NCBI RefSeq assembly: GCF_009928685.1
Contig: NZ_WWEO01000042.1
Coordinates: 372,001-436,000, forward strand
Reading direction: 5' to 3'
Length of the DNA: 64,000 nucleotides
Origin: Mucilaginibacter agri
Lineage (GTDB): Bacteria > Bacteroidota > Bacteroidia > Sphingobacteriales > Sphingobacteriaceae
The notes below the pieces were generated by a model. It made no database searches, had not been told where the DNA came from, and saw nothing but the letters and a program-made list of their open reading frames with translations. Shown here in pieces: positions 26,452 to 35,900 of this stretch. Every line of letters starts with the position of its first letter. Within the stretch, counting starts at the first letter, position 1. The translations under genes were made by a program, and so were the position numbers.

Positions 26452-26961
26452 AACTGATAAATGGTAAATAAAGATAAAACAGAGGGGTTTTATTTGAACG
26501 AAAATGAAAAATAATGCCATAAAAAGGTTATCAGAGTATCAGTCTGGCGCCCAAAAGAGGACATAATTTAATTTAGAAGCGGTTTTACAAACCAAACAAA
26601 GCAAAATACCGTACCGTATTTTTCTTCAGGTAGTTTGGGTTAAATCACCCTGCTGATTATGAAATTTTCAAAACATTAAACTCTTTGACTAGCTTTTTTG
26701 CCAAACTGGTAATTTTAGCTAAGCTATTGAGCTTCTGCGGGTTGAAGTGTTGGTGGAAGTCGAGGAAAAGTTTCATTGTAACGCCAATGTTACAATTTGG
26801 TACTATTGTCACATTTATAAAATTTACGATTTGTGGCTATATTTGAGCAATTGTATAACTATTTGTTGTACATATCGTTTACAGGATTTAATGAGATTTT
26901 TCTATACAACGTTCCATTCATTAAATACTATTGCTACCTGAATTTTATTGCAGTTGTTTCT
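26452..26961. other. Divergent promoter region of GH30-like gene and giant adhesin
   Basis: AT-rich non-coding spacer. It contains a perfect 8-bp inverted repeat ATTGTAAC/GTTACAAT (26775-26782 and 26789-26796) and a TATATTTG -7 box (26838-26845), followed by a leader of about 110 bases before the adhesin ATG at 26962. An open frame from 26833 into the adhesin is not preceded by a signal peptide and is regarded as untranslated leader. Confidence 0.6.
26838..26845 (+). promoter_or_regulatory. -7 promoter element (TATATTTG) of the adhesin/SprF operon
   Basis: Full match to TAnnTTTG, about 117 bases before the adhesin ATG. No clear -33 TTTG at the usual spacing. Confidence 0.45.
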
Positions 26962-29900
26962 ATGAAAAAACTCTTACTTGCTGTTACTTTTCTTCTTGGA
27001 TATATCACTTTCGCAACGGCGTCGGCAAAGCGCTATGTACCACCGGCGACAACGCCTGTTGGTACCACAATATCAGGTCCAACAGGCACGGTCAGCAGTT
27101 CGCCTATAACCATCACCATAACTACAGCCAGGCCGGTAAGTACAATTTCAAATTCGGCTTTTACGGTAACTAACGCACAGCTAACCAATCTTACACAAAA
27201 ATTAACCTTAACTTATTCGGCACAATTCGGAACCACGGGTACCAGTGGTAATACAGATGCTTTATTTTCAAACCCTAATGGCATTGCAACAAATGGCAAT
27301 GGCATTATTTACGTTGTTGATGCAGGCAACAGTCGTATAAAAATACTTAACGAAAGCGGCGCGCAAACCGGAGTTTTCGGCGCTGCTGGCTCAGGCGATG
27401 GGCAATTTAACACGCCAACCGGCATTGCAGTAGACGGTAGCGGCAACGTTTACGTTTCGGATAGGGGCAATGGACGCGTTGAAGTATTTGACGCCAATGG
27501 CAATTTTCTAACAACAATCGGTTCAGCCGGTTCAGGTAACGGGCAGCTCAACATACCGAGGGGCATCTATATAAGTGCCGATGGTCATATTTATGTAGCC
27601 AATGCTGGTAATAACCGTATCGAAGTGTTTAATAGTGACGGTTCTTTTAGCAAAACAATTGGCTCGGCCGGTAACGGTAACGGTGAGTTTTACAGTCCTT
27701 CTGGCATTACAGCCGATGGTGCTGGCAATATTTATGTAACGGATTCGGGAAATGGCCGTGTACAAAAGTTTACCTCGGCTGGTGCTTTCACTACTGTAAT
27801 TGGTGGTGCCGGTAGTGCCGACGGACAGTTTAATACGCCTGTAGGTATCGTAGCAGACGGCACAGGTAAAATTTATGTGGTTGATAACACGTTGCACCGT
27901 GTGCAGGCTTTTACTACCGCTGGAGTTTTCTTGGGTAAATTAGGCGGTACTAATCCAGGTACTACCAATAATCAATTTAACTTCCCGACCGATATTGCAG
28001 CCGATAAGAACGGCAAATTTTATGTAGTAGACCAGGCAAACCAGCGTGTGGCAGTTTTATTGGGCAAAAGTGTGTATACAGCCACTTTGGAGCCGGATAA
28101 TAATGGTTTGGTAACGGTAGATCTGGCGGCCGACAAGGCATTTGATAACAATGGCAACGGCAATGCGGCTGCTACTTATTCGGTAACTTACTTTAATGCA
28201 ACACCAGCCGCACCTATCGGTTTAGTTGGTACCTCGCTTGATGGAAAGGTGCAATTAGATTGGACTGCCAACCCGGTTGCGGATGATATATTGAGCTATA
28301 AAATATTCTGGGGCACAAGCCCTAATCCTACAACACTGCTTACCTCGGTATCTGGCGCGGTAACAACTTATACAACTGCCAATACGCCTTTAGTAAATGG
28401 CACAACTTATTACTATCGAATTACGGCTGTTAATAGTGTAAGCAACGAAAGCGCTTATTCGGCAGAGGTTTCTGTGATACCTAAAGCTACGCCTTTAGTA
28501 ACCTTAACTAACCCCGTTAACATAACTTACGGCACCCTGGTAACCGAAGCCATGATCAACGCACAGGCCAGTGTGCCGGGTACGTTTACTTACGACGGCG
28601 AAGCGGCGCCACGTTCAACCATTTACAGTGCAACCGGACCGAATACAATAGTGGTTGTGTTTCACCCAACCAACGCCGCCGCTTACAATGATGTAACTAC
28701 TAATGTAAATATCAATGTAGCCAAGGCAATACCGGTTTTTACGGTTACTACACCTGTTAATATTACATACGGTACTCCGGTTACCGCTGCGATGATAGAT
28801 GCTCATGCAAATATTCCGGGCGATATTACTTACGACGGACACCCTGCGCCATCGGCAACGCTTTATACTGTAGCAGGCCCTAATAGCATTTTAGTTAAGT
28901 TTTTACCTACCGATGCAGATAATTATGCTGAGATAGATAAAACCGTTGACGTAATTGTTGCTAAGGCTACGCCAGTTATAGATTGGACACTACCAGCGAG
29001 TGTACCTGCAAAAACCGATGTATCAACCTTACAAACAGCAGTAGAACATAGCGGCATAAGTGGTACTTTTAGTTATGTGCCGGCATCTGGTATATTGCAT
29101 GCGGGGCTTGCACAACAGATTAAGGCAATATTTACACCAACTGACGCTTCGGATTATAACACGGTTGAAAAAATACTGACTATTGACGTTAGTCAGCTTA
29201 CGCCAACCTTAACATGGTTGCCAAGCCCGGCCTCAATAAGTTACGGTACTCCATTGGTAAGTACCCAGCTTAATGCAAGTGCCGATGGTGGTTTGCTTGG
29301 CCCTATCACTTATAACCATGTAGCAGGCGATGTATTAACAATAGCCAACTCATCTGTAACTGCACATTTTGTGCCGGATGATCACGATTATCAGCCAGTT
29401 GATAAGACGATATCGATCACTGTTAACAAAGGTAACCCTGTAGTAACGTTAACCAACCCGCTTACTATTAATTATGGCACACAGGTAACAGAAGCGTTAA
29501 TCAACGCGCAAGCTAGCGTACCGGGTACATTTACTTACGACGGTTTAACAGTGCCACCTACAACTACTTATCCAGTAGGTACTAGCACAATGGCCGTTGT
29601 ATTTCACCCTACCGATGCAACCAACTACGAGGTTATTACCAATACGCTAACTATTAATGTAACCAAAGCCAACCCTGTAGTTACGCTTACTAACCCAATT
29701 AATATTACCTACGGAACGCACGTAACTATGGCCATGGTTAATGCACAGGCAAACGTAGCGGGTACGTTTACTTATGATGGCTTATCTGCACCGCCTTCAA
29801 CCAACTATACCGTTGCGGGCCCTAACAGCATGGTTGTGGTATTCCATCCAACGGATGCAACCAATTATGAGGTTGTCACCAATACCGTAACTATTAATGT

Positions 29901-32900
29901 AACCAAGGCTAATCCAACGGTTACGTTAACTAACCCGGTAACTATCGCTTATGGTACACAAGTAACAGAAGCGATGATTAACGCGCAGGCGAATGTTCCG
30001 GGTACATTTACCTATGATGGCGCTTCAACACCACCAAATACCATCTATCCAGTAACGGGGGGCAGCGTTGTAGTGGTATTCCATCCAACTGATGCAGCCA
30101 ATTATAACTCCGTAACCAACACAGTAGTAATTACCGTAGCCAAAACCATCCCTGTAGTAACGCTAACCAACCCGGTAAACATTACTTATGGAACGTTGGT
30201 GACTACAGCTATGATCAATGCGCAGGCAAATGTGCCAGGCACCTTCACTTATGATGGGGCATCTACGCCGCCGAACACAATTTACTCGGTAACAGGTGGC
30301 AGCATAGCAGTAGTATTCCACCCAACGGATGTAGCTAATTACAATACGATAAGCAATACTGTAGCTATTAACGTAACTAAAACTATTCCGGTAGTAACGC
30401 TAACCAACCCAGTTAACATTGCTTACGGCACGCAGGTAACAACGGCAATGGTTAATGCTCAAGCCAGCGTACCAGGTACATTTACATATGATGGTCAGGC
30501 TACTCCGCCTAACACCATTTATCCGGTTACGGGCGGCAGTATGGTAGTAGTATTCCATCCTACGGATGCGACCAACTACGAGGCAGTAACCAATACTGTG
30601 GCCATCAATGTAACCAAGGCTACCCCAATAGTAACGTTGGTTAATCCGGTAACTATTACTTACGGTACGCAGGTAACCGAGGCGATGATCAATGCGCAAG
30701 CCAACGTACCGGGCACGTTTACTTACGATGGTTTGTCCGCACCACCATCAACTATTTACACAGTAGCAGGGCCAAACAGCATGGTGGTGGTGTTCCACCC
30801 AGCAGATATTACCAATTATGAGGATGTAACCAACACGGTAACTATTAATGTAAACAGAATTGATCCGGTAGTTACGCTTACCAACCCCATAACTATTGCT
30901 TACGGTACACAGGTAACTGCTGCCATGATCAACGCACATGCCAATATACCAGGTACGTTTACCTACGATGGGCTATCGGTACCGCCTTCAACCATCTATC
31001 CGGTAGGGGGGGCTAACAGTATGGTTGTGGTATTCCACCCAACGGATGCGGTTAATTATAGTCCGATAAGTAATACCGTAATCATAAATGTTAACAATAC
31101 AGCACCTGTAGTTACACTTAACACTCCAATCACTATTAACTACGGCACAACGGTAACCGCAGCTATGATTAATGCGCACGCCAATGTACCGGGTACGTTT
31201 ACTTACGATGGGTTATCGGCGCCGGCTTCAACCATCTATCCGGTAGGTGGGGCTAATAGTATCGAGGTGGTGTTCCATCCAACGGATGCAACCAGTTACA
31301 CCACTATTACCAAAACGGTAACCATCAACGTAAACAAAAAATCGCCGATAGTAACGCTTACCAATCCACTCACTATTACCTACGGCACAACGGTTACTGC
31401 GGCGATGATTAATGCGCACGCCAGCGTACCGGGCACATTCACTTATGATGGACTGGCAACGCCTCCTGCAACAATTTATACAATAGCCGGGCCGAACCAT
31501 GTGGTGGTAATTTTCCATCCAACAGACGCGGCTAACTATAATGATGTAACCAATACAGTTGTTATCAACGTAAACCCAATAACACCGATTGTTACGTTAA
31601 ATAACCCTATAAATATTGCATACGGTACGCAGGTAACCGCTGCGATGATCAATGCGCACGCTGATGTACAGGGAACCTTTACTTACGACGGGCTGGCAAC
31701 GCCTCCTGCGACAATTTATAGTATAGCAGGACCAAATAATATGGTTGTCGTATTCCATCCAACAGATGCTAATTATGGTACAATAACTAATAATGTTACT
31801 ATTAATGTAACCAAGGCCAATCCAAGTGTAACGTTAAATAATCCGATTGATATTAGCTACGGAACAACGGTAACCGCAGCAATGATTAACGCACACGCAA
31901 ACGTGCCGGGAACCTTTACTTACGATGGACAGGCAACACCGCCGTCAACTATTTATACCATTGCCGGGCCTAACAGCATGTTGGTGGTATTCCATCCAAC
32001 GGATGCGGTTAATTATAATACGGTTAGCAATACCGTAATTATTAATGTCGATAAAACCGATCCGCTAGTAACGCTTAACAATCCGTTAACTATTACTTAC
32101 GGAACGCAGGTTACTGCTGCGATGATCAATGCGCATGCTAACGTAGCTGGTACGTTTACTTATGATGGCCAGGCCACACCACCTGCAACCATTTATAACG
32201 TAACGGGGCCTAACAGCATAGTGGTAGTTTTTCATCCAACAAATTCGGCTAATTACAATACGGTAACCAATACAGTAATTATCAACGTAAATGAGCTTGC
32301 GCCTGTGGTTACCTTAAATAACCCTGTAAATATTACTTACGGAACGCAGGTTACCGAAGCCATGATTAATGCGCAAGCGAATGTGGCTGGTACTTTTACC
32401 TACGATGGGCAGGCTACGCCGCCGGCAACTATCTATCCGGTGGGTAGTTCGAATACCATCACCGTTGTGTTCCACCCAACCAATACCGCCGATTATAGAA
32501 ATGTAACTAACACAGTAACGGTTAACGTAAATAAATTACTGCCTGTAGTTACTTTAAACAACCCGATAAATGTTACCTACGGAACCCTGGTAACAGCTGC
32601 CGTAATTAATGCACAGGCGGATGTACCGGGTACGTTTACTTATAATGGGCAAGCTACGCCGCCTGCAACCCTGTATGGAGTAGCCGGACCTAACACAATA
32701 GAGGTTGTTTTCCACCCAACTGACGCTACTAATTATAGCGAAGTAAGTAATACAGTAAATATTAATGTGTCTAAGGGAAATCCGAGGGTTACGTTAACAA
32801 ATCCTGTAAATATTACTTATGGTACGGTTGTAACAGCAGCTATGATTAATGCGCATGCTAATGTGCCGGGTACGTTTACCTACGACGGCCAGCCTACGCC

Positions 32901-35900
32901 ACCGTCGACTATTTACCCGGTAGGAGGTGCAAATACCATACAAGTGGTATTCTATCCAACAGATGCTAGCAACTACAATCCAATAACTAACACGGTAACT
33001 ATTACCATCGGCAACACCGACCCGATAGTTACCATGAATAATACTGTAAACATTAATTACGGGACCCAGGTAACGGCGACCATGATTAACGCACATGCAA
33101 GTGTGCCGGGTACGTTTACTTATGACGGTGCTTCGACGCCACCTTCAACCATCTATCCTGTAAATGGTAATAACACCATACAGGTAGTATTCCATCCAAC
33201 AGATAATGCTACCTACAATACGATATATAACACGGTAACTGTTAATGTAAACAAACGCAGCCCCGTAGTTACGTTAAATAGCCCGGTAACTGTTGCCTAT
33301 GGTACCCCGGTAACTGCAACTATGATCAACGCGCAGTCAAGTGTACCGGGTACGTTTACTTATGACGGGCAAGCTACGCCGCCTGCAACTGTTTATTCCG
33401 TAGCGGGTCCTAACACCATCACTGTGGTATTTCATCCAACAGACGCGGTTAATTATGGTTCTGTAAGCAACACAGTTACCATTAATGTTACTCCATTAAC
33501 TCCGGTAGTTACTGTAAATAATCCGATTAATATAGCCTACGGTACGCAGGTAACGGCGACCATGATTAATGCGCACGCAAATATTCCGGGTACGTTTACT
33601 TATAACGGGTTGGCTGCACCACCGTCAACTATTTATCCTGTAAATAGCACAAATAGTATTTCAGTAATTTTCCATCCTACGGATGTTAATTATGGCACTG
33701 TAACTAACACGGTAACGGTTAACGTAAGTAAGGCTAACCCGGTAGTTACTTTAAACAATCCGGTTAGTATAGCTTACGGTACACAGGCAACGGCGGCAAT
33801 GATCAACGCGCAAGCCGATGTTCCGGGTACATTTACTTATGATGGATCGGCTACACCGCCGTCGACTATATACACCGTTGCCGGACCAAATAGCATGGTG
33901 GTTGTATTCCATCCAACTGATGGTGCCAACTACAATGATGTAACTAATACGGTAACCATTAATGTTAACAAGGCCACGCCGGTATTAACATTTAACAATC
34001 CTGTCAACATTAATTATGGCACTCAGGTAACCGAAGCTTTAATTAATGCGCAAGCGAGTGTTCCGGGTACATTTACTTACGATGGTTCGGCTACACCTCC
34101 GGCAACCATTTACCCTGTTGGCAGCACAAGCAGTATAGTTTTAGTTTTCCAACCAACTGATGCTGTTACTTACAGACCTGTAACCCGTACCATAACCATT
34201 AATGTAAGTGCGGTAGCGCCGGTAGTTACAGTAAATAACCCTGTAAATATTACCTACGGAACTTTGGTAACCACGGCTATGATTAATGCTCATGCAAATG
34301 TAGCTGGTACGTTTACATATGATGGTCTGGCTGCGCCTGCGGCAACTATCTATCCGGCAAATACACCAGCCAGTGTTGTGGTAACTTTCCATCCAACGGA
34401 TGCGGTTAACTATAGCCCGATAATTAACAATGTGGCTATTAACATAACAAAGGCAATTCCAACAGTTACACTTAATACTCCGATCAATATCGTTTATGGA
34501 ACCCAGGTAACCGCCGCTATGATCAATGCTCAGGCGAGTGTGCCGGGTACTTTTACCTACGATGGTCAGTCTGCGCCGCCGTCTACACTTTATTCGGTAA
34601 ATGGTCCGAACAGCATGGAGGTAGTATTCCACCCAACAGATGCTGCTAACTATCAGGAGGTAACAAACACCGTAATTATAAATGCAACTATAAATACGCC
34701 TCTTGTAACGCTGAATAATACCGTTAATATTGCATACGGTACGCAAGTTACCGCTGCCATGATAAATGCTCAGGCCAATATAGCAGGTACATTTACTTAC
34801 GATGGGTTATCAGTTCCGCCAACAACCATCTATCCTGCAAATAGTTCGAACACCATGCAGGTAGTTTTCCACCCGGCAGATCCAGGCAACTATCAGGAAG
34901 TAAGCAACACAGTAACCATCGTTGTAAACAAAGCAACGCCATTGGTTACGATGAACAACCCTGTGGAGATTAATTTCGGCACACCGGTTACCGTTGCGAT
35001 GATCAACCCGCAGGCGAGTGTACCGGGTACTTTCACCTACGATGGGCAACCTACGCCACCAGCTACTATTTATCCGATAGCTGGACCTAACAGCATGGTT
35101 GTGGTATTCCATCCAACAGATGCAGCTAACTATAATAGCGTAAGCACTACTGTGGTGATCAACGTAACCGGTATTATACCTGTAGTTACCCTAATCAACC
35201 CGGTTAATATTACTTACGGAACGCAGGTAACAACTACTATGATCAACGCACAAGCCAATGTGCCAGGTACATTTACTTATGATGGACAAGCTACACCGCC
35301 GGCTAGTAATTATACAGTGGCTGGTCCTAATAGCATAATGGTAGTATTCCACCCGACAGATGTAACCAATTATAATAGCGTAAGCAAAACGGTTGTTATA
35401 CAAGTAATTAAAGCTGCGCCTTTGGTTACGCTAAACAACACGGTAAGCATTGCCTACGGCGAGCAGGTAACTACTGCGATGATTAACGCGCAGGGTAGTG
35501 TGCCAGGAACTTTTACTTACGATGGGCAAACTACACCACCTGCAACTAATTATACGGTGGCCGGCCCCAACACCATGCAAGTAGTATTTCATCCAACAGA
35601 TGGAGCAAATTACCAGGATGTAACCAGCACGGTTACCATCAGTGTAAGCAAGGCTAACCCAATAGTTACCTTAAATAGTCCGGTAAGCATTCCATACGGT
35701 ACGCAGGTAACGGAAGCAATGATCAATGCGCAGGGTAGCGTGCCTGGTACATTTACCTACGATGGACAAACCACGCCGCCTTCAACTACCTATACTGTGG
35801 CCGGTCCAAATAGTATGGTGGTAGTTTTCCATCCAACAGATGCAAATAATTATCAAACTGTGTCCAATACGGTTGTAATTACGGTTACCAGGGCAACCCC

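Noticed and set aside
26833..26961. Extra 43 N-terminal residues of the adhesin frame
   Set aside because: It overlaps the -7 box and has no signal sequence; the signal peptide starts at the ATG at 26962.
34141..34746. 201-residue minus-strand frame in the adhesin array
   Set aside because: It is a shadow of the repeat codons: similar antisense frames recur with the repeat period, are Cys/Arg/Tyr-rich and end at unit borders.
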